Shown one piece after another: positions 52,890 through 64,000 of a stretch of 64,000 nt of DNA (its first letter is position 1; each line of letters starts with the position of its first letter). A program made the translations under genes and the position numbers. The stretch spans positions 4,340,001 through 4,404,000 of the forward strand of contig CM007991.1 in NCBI GenBank assembly GCA_002189035.1, read 5' to 3'. Under the pieces are notes generated by a model. That model did no database searches, had not been told where the DNA came from, and saw only the letters and a list, made by a program, of their open reading frames with translations. This DNA is from Utricularia gibba (Eukaryota > Streptophyta > Magnoliopsida > Lamiales > Lentibulariaceae).

Positions 52890-55800
52890 TACATCATCAA
52901 TCGATAAGCCTTTTGATTCAACACCAGATACAAATGGAGAAAAAATTTTCTTGGAATAAACACTTCAATCATTCGCAGCTTTTGTGATCATAGTGTATAG
53001 TGTTTTTTTGTAGGAATTGTGGAAGATTGAACTTCTATCATATTCACATAGACCACAACCACACAACTTACTTTTGGTATGTATTGATTATGTCTTGCAA
53101 CCTTTTTTCTTTAAAGTCAGGGCTATTTATTGATTTTGACTAAGCGGAGTGTGAAAATTGAATTGTCACTCAAGGATATGATGACATTCTTCAAAATGGA
53201 GATCCGTGAAAGGGTCACATAAATTACAAATTAATGGTGATTTTTTTTTGGCTTGTTTACAATACAAAATACAAATGTTCAATTTTATAGGATTTGATGA
53301 CATCTTTTAAAGGGTTTGATGCATATATAACTGTTTAATTTTAAAGTACACAAGTATAAGGTATATATGATGGTTTTTATTTCATCAATGGACAATGTTT
53401 TCCATCTTTCAACTTTCGTTAGCGATTTTGGATTTTATAAAATTTTGTTTTTACTTTTCAATTGTGTTTATATGTGAAGATATAAGTGTCTCAACTGAGA
53501 AAAAAAATTAAGAGAGAAAGAAGAAAAAAGGAATGCTCTTGCACATCATTTCATTTCAAGTTCTAATCAATCTGTGTGTCATGCTTTGCTTTACAAAAAA
53601 CATTGCATCTTAGAGTGGAACAATCGGAAGTTGTCAAAGATATCCAACAATTATAATCTTTTATATGATACCTTTTCCATATCACACTCTTTCAAAGGTA
53701 TACAATAGTTACAATGATAAATCTCAAAATTTCCAACATATTTCTTTTTGAAAAAAGTTTGAGAGAAAAACCTATTTCGAAGTTTGATTTTTCATGTGTT
53801 AATTGATATGTGCTTTGAAGAATTTTCATTTTGGGGTAGCTTTGCTTTTCCATTTTCTTTTCTTGCACATCACTTCAAAGTTGTGATATTGTGGAATAGT
53901 GTTAGAAATTGAAACAGTTATCTAATAATACTATTTTTATTTTATTTTTATATTTATTTTTACGAATAGTTTGTACAGTTAAATGTTGGTTTGTATGCTT
54001 AGTTGCATTTTTTGTATATTTAATTAGTAAATATGTGTGTATTATGAAAATAAGTTTAATTGGTAATAATTGAGGTGAAAAGAACATAAATATGTATGGA
54101 TTTTAGCTAAAAAAATAGTTGACTTTTGAAAAAAAAAAGGAGATAGAATATTTTTCTTTTATAACTACACGGAAATGACCAAGATATCACTTTGTTGGAT
54201 GGAAAAGGAAAAGGAAGAGAGAAAGTGAAAAAGAAGAAATTTTCGCCGCCCTATGTTTATGTATTTTTTTATTTTTTTTGTACTTCGCTGTGAACTCAAA
54301 ACCCTACTTAGTACGTCATCTTATTGAATGTATTTCGTTTATACTTTAGCTCTTTGACTTTTAGCTTTCAAGTTTAGTATGATAAATGTTTTAACAGTTT
54401 TTTCCCTAACTTCTGGGTGTAATAAAGTTAAGTTTTAATTTAATATCTCTTTTGAATGATACACAATCTAAATCTTGATGTAAACTTAATAACACGTAGT
54501 TTTCAAATAGTTTTAAATTAGAAAATGAGTGTCGTTATTATATAAAATTAAGATTTTATGAAGTATTTTATTGTTTTTGTAAATGGTCATATAGTTTTAG
54601 AGTTTTATTCCAAATTAAGATTAAATTTACGATTTAGCCCAATTTAAATTTAATTTTATTAATAAAATAATGCAATATATTTTCAATGATCTAATTCCCA
54701 AAAAACTGAAACTACACAAAGTAGAACCTACTCTAAATTAGGTGTAGGAAAATGGAGACAAAAGAAATAAAAAGGTATACCAAACTCTTATTAAAGAATA
54801 AAAAGAAGATTTTTTTTATTAAAAAAAAGGAGAGAGAAGTGGAATGATGAAATCTTTGCATAATCTTAAGATTGTGTTTGGTACATGTATAAATTATATT
54901 AAGGATAAGAAGAAGGGTATATAATATTTTATCACAACCCATCTACTTTTATTATTTTATCTCATATTCATATGATAAATTATGCTAAATATAAATTATG
55001 CTAATTATAATTTATTCCATCTATCATATATCCTATTTTTCTTTTCCCATTTAACTATACCTCTTTATCCTTTTTACCAAACACACGCTAAGAAGTTACA
55101 TGGAATAGAAAGGAGGAGACATCTAAAAAATTCAAAGAACAATGAGGGAGAAGGAGATGAAATCACGAATTCAGTTTACTCAAAAGGATTTGTATAAAAA
55201 ACATTACTTATAATCGAGAATAGATCACATTCAACTTTTCAATCTTTTGTTTTATTTACTACTACTATTTATTTTCTTACTGTTAGACTATCACTTGAAA
55301 CATGTTGTTAATGTTATTTCATGAACTCATTGTATTCATCCTCACAATGATTAACTAAGCACAACGTGGTGATTGGAGATAAAAAAAAGTGAGTATGTTT
55401 ATTGAATATTAGATCACACTATCTAAATAATAGCATGAATTCCTTATAAAATCATGATAGATTTAGGAGAGAAAAATAGTGACATATTATTACCAAATCA
55501 AACTTAAATATAAGTAGACCAATGATTATAAAGTATAAAAACTTTAAATAAACTTGAACTTTTTATTGTGTTTGATGAATGATTAGTTTGAGAGGGATAA
55601 TGATAGTAATGAACATATCATTGCTCAAAGCTTCAAAGTATTCCATTATCTTTCTAAATCGGAAATTGATTTGTCTTGTTAATTGCTTTTATTGTATTTT
55701 ATCGTAGAATTGTGTTAGATTGAACTTAGAGTTAATCATCTATCATGACAAATTAGAATGCATCAACCTTTATGCAATAAGCACCTTGCTTTTTATGTTT

Positions 55801-57000
55801 GACTCCAATTTCGCTATGCTCATATTTGCTAAATGTTTGAATAAATTTTTAAGTTTATTTGATACGAGAAATAACATTTATACAATGATTTGAGAAATTT
55901 CTTGATTATCAAAACCCCAACCAAATTACTTCCTCTTATGTTATTCAAGCATTTCATATACTTTATGCACTCTTTTGATCCTACAACTTGTTTTTTATGA
56001 ACTATTATTTTACAGCTTATACACATAGGAACTAAATTCTTAAAACTCTTTGTTTTTAATAAATATAAAAAACTTGAGGAAATTACATCTATTCCTATGG
56101 TTTTGACTCTTACTTGTAATGCTACATTAATTTTCAAAATTTGTGTAAAAGAATAAGTAAGTTTATAAATTTATTTTGATGATTTGAAAATGCTAAACTA
56201 GAATATTTAACAGGCTTTTTTTTTAATGTTCATCATTCCTTTTGTCCTAGGATATTTAGAAATAAAAAAATTGAGATATATCTTATAAAATAAATTAATT
56301 TTTTATTACATAAAAAGAAAGGGTTTGTTCTGTTTTCTATATTTTATGAATTGATTCTGTTTAGTTTAAAGATTTCAACTTTTATTTGTTCTATAGTAAA
56401 ATAAAAAATTCAGATTATGTGATTAATTTCAGAAATTATTGATTTTTTAAATATCTATTTCAGAGATTTAATAATAGATTAATATAAAAATTATAATATT
56501 TACTTTTTATTAATTCTAAAAATACATTTATATCATAATATCAATTTATACAATAATTTAATATATTAAAATATTTAATATATAATTTATTTTATTAAAT
56601 TATATAATATTATTTTATAATATCTCACAAAACAATTTTACAATATCAAACTGATTTTATTTATATAATTTAAATTGATTTTATTCATATAATCTCAAAA
56701 CTGATTATATTGTCTATAATTTGAATAAAAAATTAAAAAAAGAACAGAACATGCCCAGAATTTGTGTTATCTATATAATCATTTGTTCTTTTTTTTTTCT
56801 TAATAAAGATTTATTTTAACATTTTTCCTAATATAAATAAATTGTAATACGGATCAGTCTCCAACATGTCCAAATCTGACCTGTTCCTTTTTAAATTATA
56901 TATAAAAAATGGACATTCGAATTTTCATGTTTTAAGTTTTTTAACTAATAAAGTGATATTTTATAATATACCATATACAGCTGTCGAAATCTTCAGGCGT
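52890..57000. other. AT-rich intergenic spacer
   Basis: Four kilobases of strongly AT-rich sequence with no frame of family character. Long A/T-only stretches dominate 56.4–56.7 kb. No LTRs or inverted repeats were recognised. Confidence 0.55.
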
Positions 57001-57501
57001 ATTTCTCAGACGCGTACGTGAGTTGATTTACGTTGCGGGTTCTTCATCGCGTCTATCCGGAAGCATTCGCCGCCGGCTGCCCTGTCCACGCTCCGCTCCT
57101 CCCCTCTTGTTGTTGGATTCTTCACCTTATATTTTTCAGGCGCAGCGAGGGAGGCGGCTTGGGAGAAGGGTTTAGGTTCGTCGCCTTTCTATAGGGTTTT
57201 CGAGTTCCCGGGCGCGACTCGTATCTGTCCTTGATCGTAGACAGACCAGAAAGTGTTCAATTGGTTACAGGTTTCGTTGTTTTCTCCGCTTTGATATTGC
57301 CGCTGCGAGATCTGTATTTCAATTTAGTTGGAAAAAATTAGGGTTTCGTTTTATCGTGGAAAAAAAAAAACAGACTATTGCTCCGGGTTTTTAAGCTTAG
57401 GGATTTCATTCTGAACCCCTTTTTAGGCGAGGTAATAATAGGATTGGGGCTTCTTGTTGTTGATTGCAAACACGCGTTGAAACAAAAGCCAGACTTATTC
57501 C

Positions 57502-60298
57502 ATGGCCGCTGGTAGGCACGGAGGCTACAAAGATAGGCAGGCAGAACTTGCCATGTCAAAGAAGGAATCAGGCTATTCGGAAGGAGAGTATGATCAAATC
57601 TGGAAGCTGGGACGGGAGAATGGCGGGGGTCGTAACGGGAGTTTAGACCAACTTGATAACATGAACAAGCTGAGACAGACGGAATTTAGAGAGAGGGAGG
57701 TGGTAAATGGTACATGCCTATCTGATTCGAGCCTCATCCACTCAGGGACTGGTGTTGTGCCAAGAAGGTGTAGTGTGAATATGACTTCCAGTGATCGGGA
57801 GCCTGGTGAGTTGTCTAGTGATGGATCTGATGGTTCCGAAACTCATCAGGAAATTGAAAAAATGTCACAGAACGAGAATCAATCTGCTCCTTCGAATAAA
57901 AAGAGGAAGTTTTCACCAATTGTTTGGGATCGTGATGACAGGGGAGCAAGAAAAACTTCCAGCAGTAGGAATGCGGTCGGAAATGTCGTTTCACTTTCCA
58001 AACCTCTACCTGAGCTTAACTCCAACAGTATTTCAGACACTACAACAAAATCTTCTTTTACTGATCAATTAGAGGCTGATTCATCCAAGGCATCACCTTC
58101 TAAAGTTGATCCCTTAGCTTACTCTGCATCATCACCAGTTCTTGAAGAAGATCCTGGGGCACAATTGATTTATGATGATGAAGACATGCCAGCTCGTACA
58201 ATAACATCATCTCGCTGGGCGAATGATGCGGACTCCCCAGCTGATGAAGGTGAGATTTATGATTATGCTGATAGGAAAAGGGTGAAGAGCAAGTCTATAT
58301 CTGGGTCAGCTGAACGTCGAAAATCAGCGACCCCTGAGCTTGATGAGCTCAAAAGAGAGGGTTCTGAAGGTCTTAGAGGAAGGTATGGGTTCTCTGATGA
58401 ACACATTAGGTCTTCCATCAGAGACAGCTACCATGCCACTGATGACAAGTTTTCATACATGGATATTGATGAAAAAAATGATGGCATTGATCATGTACCA
58501 TATGAATCAAGATCTGAGGATGATCTTGGTTCACGTGGCACACCAGAGCCCATCCACATCCCACAGAGAAGCTTCAATATGCTTCAGGGTTGTAGAAGTG
58601 TTGATGAGTTCGAGCGGCTCAATAAGATAGATGAAGGAACTTATGGTGTTGTATTTAGAGCCAAGGATAAGAAGACTGGAGAAATTGTTGCATTGAAGAA
58701 GGTGAAGATGGAAAAAGAGCGAGAAGGATTTCCTTTAACTGCTCTACGTGAAATAAATATCCTCTTGTCATTGCATCACCCGTCTATTGTAGATGTGAAG
58801 GAAGTTGTGGTCGGAAGCAATCTGGATAGTATATTTATGGTCATGGAGTACATGGAGCATGATCTAAAAGGTTTGATGGAGACAATGAAGCAGCCATATA
58901 GCCAAAGTGAAGTTAAGTGTCTTATGCTTCAGCTGTTAGAGGGTATCAAGTATCTCCATGATAACTGGGTCCTGCACCGTGATTTGAAGACATCAAATCT
59001 GCTCTTAAATAACCGAGGTGAATTAAAAATTTGTGATTTTGGTCTTGCTAGACAGTACGGGAGCCCATTAAAACCTTACACTCAATTGGTCGTTACTCTG
59101 TGGTACAGGTTTGCATTTCTGACTAGTCATCTTCGTTCTTGGCTATTTTCGCTCATTTTTTTTCTGTTATTGAAAATGATATTTTTCTTGTTCAAACTTG
59201 AAATAAAGTGAACTTAAAACTCCATTCGACATATATTATGCTGGTTGAATTCTTCTTGTCATGCTGTCTTTTTTATTCATGCAATTGAAGTGAACTAATG
59301 CTAATTTTCCAGAGCGCCAGAGCTACTTTTGGGTGCCAAAAAATATTCTACTGCAATTGATATGTGGTCATTAGGGTGCATTATGGCTGAATTATTGTCC
59401 AAGGAGCCTCTATTCAATGGGAAGACTGAAAGTGAACAGCTTGACAAGGTGAGTTTTTGTTTATTCTGTGATCAAAGTAAGTCATTCTTTATTTCCGTGG
59501 ATATTTGAATGCGAGTGAATATTTGGAGTGATATCTTTCATGGTGGAAAAATTCTGCAGATATTCAGGATTCTGGGCACTCCGAACGTAGAAATCTGGCC
59601 AGGGCTATCTGATCTTCCTAGATCCAAGTTAAAGTTTGTTAAGCACAAGTAAGTTTTTTATCCATCTTCTCACTTTTGTTCATTCACCGGAAAATTTATT
59701 CTACCTTGTTCTTGTCCATGTTCCCAGGCATCCAGTTTGGTGACACTGGTTTGTTTTTCTTGGTGCGGTTGCCTGCATTGTGAGTTGGATAAAGCATCTT
59801 GTTTCTTCTGACATTTGGCATATTATTTCAGGTTCAACATGTTGCGTAAAAAATTTCCAGCTACATCTTTTACTGGGTCGCCTCTTCTTTCAGCAGCTGG
59901 TTTTGATCTTTTGAGCAGGCTTCTGACATATGATCCTGAGAAGGTACTCCATTTTCCCCATTCTCACCACCTTGCTGCTTGCTAAAACTTTTTAAATGGG
60001 CCAATGCAGCGTATAACTGCTGATGAGGCTTTGAGACATGAATGGTTTCGTGAAGTTCCACTGCCGAAGTCTAAGGATTTTATGCCTACTTTTCCTGCAC
60101 AGCATGCCCAAGACAGGTGTTCTCCAAGTTCATTAAAGATATTGTTTTTAATGAAACATTACATTGATAATTTATTAAGTGTTCATTTACGCTGATATCA
60201 GGCGCATGAGAAGAATACTGAAGAGTCCTGATCCACTACAAGAACAGAGAAGAAAGGAGTTACAAGGAGAGTTGAGCACTGGCTTATTTTTTCAGTAG
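57502..60298 (+). CDS. CDKG: Cyclin-dependent kinase G-type (PITSLRE/CDK11-like) serine/threonine kinase
   Basis: Six exons: 57,502–59,108, 59,313–59,448, 59,560–59,648, 59,832–59,943, 60,010–60,116 and 60,202–60,298, joining to 715 residues. The first 360 residues are Ser/Asp/Glu/Arg-rich and probably disordered, with [12 protein letters not shown] and the acidic-basic stretches typical of plant CDKG. The kinase domain has the Gly loop IDEGTYGVV, the Lys in VALKKVKM, the cyclin-contact helix PLTALRE (the PITSLRE equivalent), the catalytic loop [19 protein letters not shown] and the activation-loop Thr region [23 protein letters not shown] kinases act with cyclin L in pre-mRNA splicing control and meiotic pairing. 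The long first exon encodes the whole N-terminus and N-lobe. A 5' UTR intron probably lies around 57.2–57.4 kb. Confidence 0.96.
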
Positions 60299-63033
60299 TT
60301 TTCTCTGCGTATAACAAAATGATAAGGAAATGATATGGATCGGTGGAGGTATGACAAGGTGTAGCCCAAAAATCATAAATGAGGCCATAAGCTGTGCTTT
60401 TTATCTGTCAATTCATATCTGATGAATTAGGAAAAGTTTGTGGTTCGCACTTGGCAACTGGTTTTGGGCAGGAAGGCAGACCTTACAGGCCTTTGCTTAA
60501 GTAGTGGATGCATCTTTAATGCCATGTGCAGAAAAGGTGTGGGTGTGAAGATTATTTTTTTCCTGGTTAATCTCATGTGTACCATACTTTACATTGGTCC
60601 TGTAAACATTTCTTCAAATGCTAACTTGCAGTTGCAGAACACCTTGCCCCGTGTTTTAGTTTTTTTGCTCTGAAATTTAAATTCTATAGTCCTTGTAAGA
60701 TATGATGTTTAGTCGAGACTTTCTCTGCCTTGTGTTCATTGAGAATTTAAAAAAATCGTGCATTATGGTTGTAAATTCTTAATTTGATTGATGGATGTGG
60801 TGATGATCAGGAGATATAGTGGTCTGTGCTCTAGAGTCTGTATGTTATCATCTTTTAATCATGTCTTTTCGAAACTGCATGCCCTGGGCAGCATCAATTA
60901 TGTTTCAAATCCTTGTCTTGCATACGTTCCATGGACATGGATCTCAATTTGCCTTAAAAATGTTGTACTTGTTCCAAGTGTTGATTCCATAATTCTTTAC
61001 TCCATCTTTCACAAATCTGTAGGGTGTTTATGGTAAGTTTTTGATAAGCTGAAATTCATCTAACAAGTTTTTTTTTTTTTTTTTTTTTTTGGTGACCATA
61101 TTGAGTATCAATAACAGTGCATCGTTATGACATTGATTTGAAATATCACTGCAGTACCCCAGGCATTTTGTGAAGCATATCTGGGCTTATATAAAATTCC
61201 AAATTGTTTCCCATTCGGTCAGCATGTTTATCCTTGAAGCTTCAGAGGTACCTTGTGACCTTTGTTTTACGCATTCATGGAGAATTGGATTCTATTATTC
61301 ATTTTTGCATAATAGATGCGTTGATGAGGGATTGCATCTGCCCAGGGTTTTGCAATGTCCAGGTGATCAGGTAAAGCTTAATATATGATGTGAGCTCTTG
61401 TGGTGGTAGACTGAAAACAGTTCACTTGATGAAGTTTGGCTACGTAGGCGTCATTGAATTACCTCTTCATTGCTAGGTGTAGCACCTCGTATGTTGCCCA
61501 GATGATGAATACCAGGTGTTCGTCGTCTTGTGTAAGACTTGATGGTGTTTTTTGCCTCTTCACATTTCAACATGATAAAATAATGAGTATTCACCAAATT
61601 GCACTTCGTTGGTCTGGAAGTTGTGGCAGATCCATCGTCGTTTGAGTGGGTTTCTGCAAAGAGAGCTGCATCAAGTTTGATCAGGAGGTTGTCTGTTGGT
61701 AGTGGCGATAGTGTCATTTGTCTTTTCTCCCCCGCTTCTGCCCCCTACTGCTCCTATTCTGTGGTTGGGCTTGGTTTATATTGGTTAAAGTGGGTGACCT
61801 GCGAACAGAAGTTATTTTGAAAACTGCACCACGGAGCTGCAAAGTTGGAGTGAGAACTGAGGCTGTTTTCTAGGTTGTGAATGGATCAGAGTAGGTATTT
61901 TGGAAAACTTGCTTGTTGAGATTCTCCTGTCCACTTCTCCAGTTCCATGAGACCAGAGTGATTTAACGACTCGACAAAGAGTTTCTGATGCTCTTTCTTC
62001 TTGCCGTGAATGCCGTGCGGCTGCCATTTCAGGTACTCGGAGCTTCAGCAGCAATGGGAGGCAGTTGTTCTCCATCGGCACCGAGTAAAATTGCCCTCTC
62101 CATATGTAGTTTGATGCTTGTTTTGCGTATTGTGATTGCTTCTAGGGAATCACTATTTTCTTCTATGGCCTCCAATGCCCTGGACTCGTTGATCCCCGTG
62201 TTGCCGAAGCATCACGTCTGAACAAGGTAATGAATAGCAACCAAGTGGGAGGGTAGTGTGCCCCGCCGGATTCCTCCTGGTGGCAGGTTTATGATGTCCA
62301 CCGGCGCGCCGTATAAGAAGGTCCAATCACCATGACCTTGCGATGGTTTATTGTTTAAATGATTTTTTGTTTTAGCACAAACACTCTATCCTTAGTAATC
62401 GTCGCCATACAAGTCTTTGAATCGGTCCTCCGAGCCCTTCGCGATTTTGCCGATCTCTGCCACTTGATTATGGAGTTGTTGATTTGACGTTCCAACTCCA
62501 ACGCCAATTCCCATTGCAATTCTATTTCTTCTCTGTTGCCATTGAGCATTTCCTCTTTGATAGCTGTCCTCCAAAATCAGCCACAGAATGTTGGGGCAGT
62601 ATAATAAGTTACCACGGTTTTGTATAATCCGTGATGTGAACGCGGATGGGTGCTTTGTGGAGGGACGTCTACCTCTTTAGCCCGCTCCCACCGACGCTTC
62701 ATGATTTCGTTCAGTTGGGTCAATTTTATTAGTTGGCAACAGGTGGGTGCCAATAGAGGATCAGTTGTCGATCCAGTGGGATGGTATAAATCTCCATTTA
62801 CACTCGGATTCTGAGAGAAAGTTTTCACCTTTGTTGAATTGCAATCCCACTTTTTTTTTGTCTTGTTGGTTGTTTCTTCACAGCCAGATTCGGAGGCCCT
62901 GTCAAGGTATTGAGGGGTGGGGGTCGATTGATTCCCATTTCCAGTGCTCGGGCTTTGATTATTTGCCTATGGATGCCTGATCACTGATGCTTTTGTTTGT
63001 GTTTCCAGCTTCTAATATCTCGCTCGTTAACCA
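60299..63033. other. Intergenic region and UTRs between CDKG and C2 NT-type genes
   Basis: No protein-coding exon recognised. It contains a 23-nt T run (61,068–61,090). The region 61.4–62.9 kb has higher GC than true spacers and several unassigned frames on both strands. The segment just before 63,034 ends in a pyrimidine-rich TTTCCAG, a likely acceptor for a leader intron of the next gene. Confidence 0.45.
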
Positions 63034-64000
63034 ATGGTTCTTGGGTTAAAGTTGAAGCACAGGAAAGGTGCTAATGTTAAACTTGATTACATTGTCCATG
63101 TACAAGACATCAGGCCATGGCCCCCATCAGATTCCTTGAGATCAGTACAAAATGTTCTGTTGCAATGGGAAAACCGCGATAAAAATTCCGGGTCCTTTCT
63201 CTCCGCTGTTGATGATTACAGTATCGGGTTTAATGAGTCATTTGTGCTGCCTTTGTCTCTCAAGCGAGAGAAGAATGATAAATTCCTAAAGAATCATTTG
63301 GAATTTACTTTGTTCGAGTCTCGTAAGGATAAGGGTGAAGGACGACTCTTGGGAACATGTGTGATAAATCTCGTGGATCATGTCTCGTTGGACGAGATTG
63401 TGACCGTAAATGCTCCCATCAAGTTGAAGAAGAACTTTAATGGTTCACTGCAGCCTGCTTTGTCCATTACCCTAGAGCCTGTTAGAGATTGCCGTGACCC
63501 TTCAACCAGCGCTACCTTGTCAAGACAAGCATCTTTGGACAAGGAGGATACTGAGTTTGCCTCCTTTACAGATGAAGATGCATCTTCCCATTCCTCACGA
63601 AGGTCGCCGACGGTCGATTACGCATTGAGTTCATCTCCTCTCACCGAGAAGGTATGCTTTTTTATTATGTAATGACATGATGCTAGTACATTTCGAAGAA
63701 CCATTGCCTACATGTTTTTTTTCTCAAGTTGATTTCCCTCCCCTATGAATGAATACCTTTGTGGTGTAATAATTTGCAGTTGGAATGCAGAATGTTCATG
63801 GGAATACCAGAACGGGTCCATTTGATGGACTAAACAGGAAAATGATGTCTCCAGTTGCTGATACATCGGAAGGTACTGGGAAGGAGGGAACAAAGAGCCA
63901 TATTTCGCCATCTAATCTATCTGAAAGAAGCATGCGCTTTGTCCAGAGGAACTCTGTTGGTTCCTCACTCGGATCTTCTTACGCATCAATGAGCTCTCGG
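63034..64000 (+). CDS. C2 NT-type domain protein (EEIG1/EHBP1-N-like), partial at window end
   Basis: Exon 1 is 63,034–63,651 (206 codons, ends AAG|GTATGC). Exon 2 starts at 63,791 after GGAATGCAG and is open to the end of the window. The N-terminus MVLGLKLKHRKGANVKLDY followed by VHVQDIRPWPPS, LQWENRDKNSGSF and FNESFVLPLSLKRE is the NT-C2 fold seen in a plant family of cytoskeleton- or membrane-associated coiled-coil proteins. A Ser-rich linker follows. These domains are thought to bind membranes or partners without calcium. The rest of the protein, perhaps including coiled coils, lies outside the window, so the full type cannot be told. Confidence 0.88.

Noticed and set aside
61068-61090. 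T run as a poly(A) tail of a minus-strand retroposon
   Set aside because: No target duplication or coding remnant could be tied to it.

Overview
This is a 64 kb piece of a flowering-plant nuclear chromosome. The evidence is the set of intron-rich plant genes with short AT-rich GT–AG introns, chloroplast-targeted and plant-specific families (AOR, DUF1645, NHL/LEA_2, CDKG), long AT-rich intergenic stretches, and Ty3/gypsy-Athila and Ty1/copia retrotransposons. I cannot name the species. No tRNA, rRNA, CRISPR or organellar gene was seen.

Layout. 1–3.7 kb is gene-poor AT-rich DNA. 3.7–9.6 kb is a compact cluster: a chloroplast alkenal/one oxidoreductase (minus), a small one-pass membrane protein (plus), a DUF1645 protein (plus, two apparent frameshifts) and a class I ADP-ribosylation factor (minus). 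10–28 kb is accessory DNA: AT-rich spacer, a decayed Athila fragment (12.5–14.0 kb), an almost complete but dead Athila element on the minus strand (15.1–25.6 kb, with an extra ORF after pol), a decayed FCP1-like phosphatase relic, an AT-rich degenerate tandem array and unidentified coding remnants. A polygalacturonase gene (minus) follows at 29.2–31.5 kb, then a long spacer rich in microsatellites. 35.7–47 kb is gene-dense again: NHL/LEA_2 protein (plus), 20S proteasome beta-2 subunit PBB (minus), RING-HC E3 ligase (minus), cytosolic GAPDH (plus) and ankyrin-repeat protein (plus). A Ty1/copia element with complete LTRs and a perfect 5-bp target duplication sits at 47.9–52.9 kb. After 4 kb of AT-rich spacer come a CDKG/PITSLRE-type kinase (plus) and a C2 NT-type protein (plus) that runs off the right end.

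The host genes are mostly independent housekeeping or stress and cell-wall genes, not an operon-like system. From memory, the order AOR / DUF1645 / ARF / polygalacturonase matches a duplicated block of Arabidopsis chromosome 1, so the Athila-filled interval between ARF and polygalacturonase looks like insertion into an old collinear block. I found no credible new biological system. The most useful observations are five −1 reading-frame lesions in four otherwise intact genes, each at a 4–5 nt G or C run, which point to consensus homopolymer undercalls rather than five dead genes; a GC–AG intron that puts the last ARF codon in its own exon; and the state of the two retrotransposons, including a copia element in which nearly all stop codons fit C-to-T decay.
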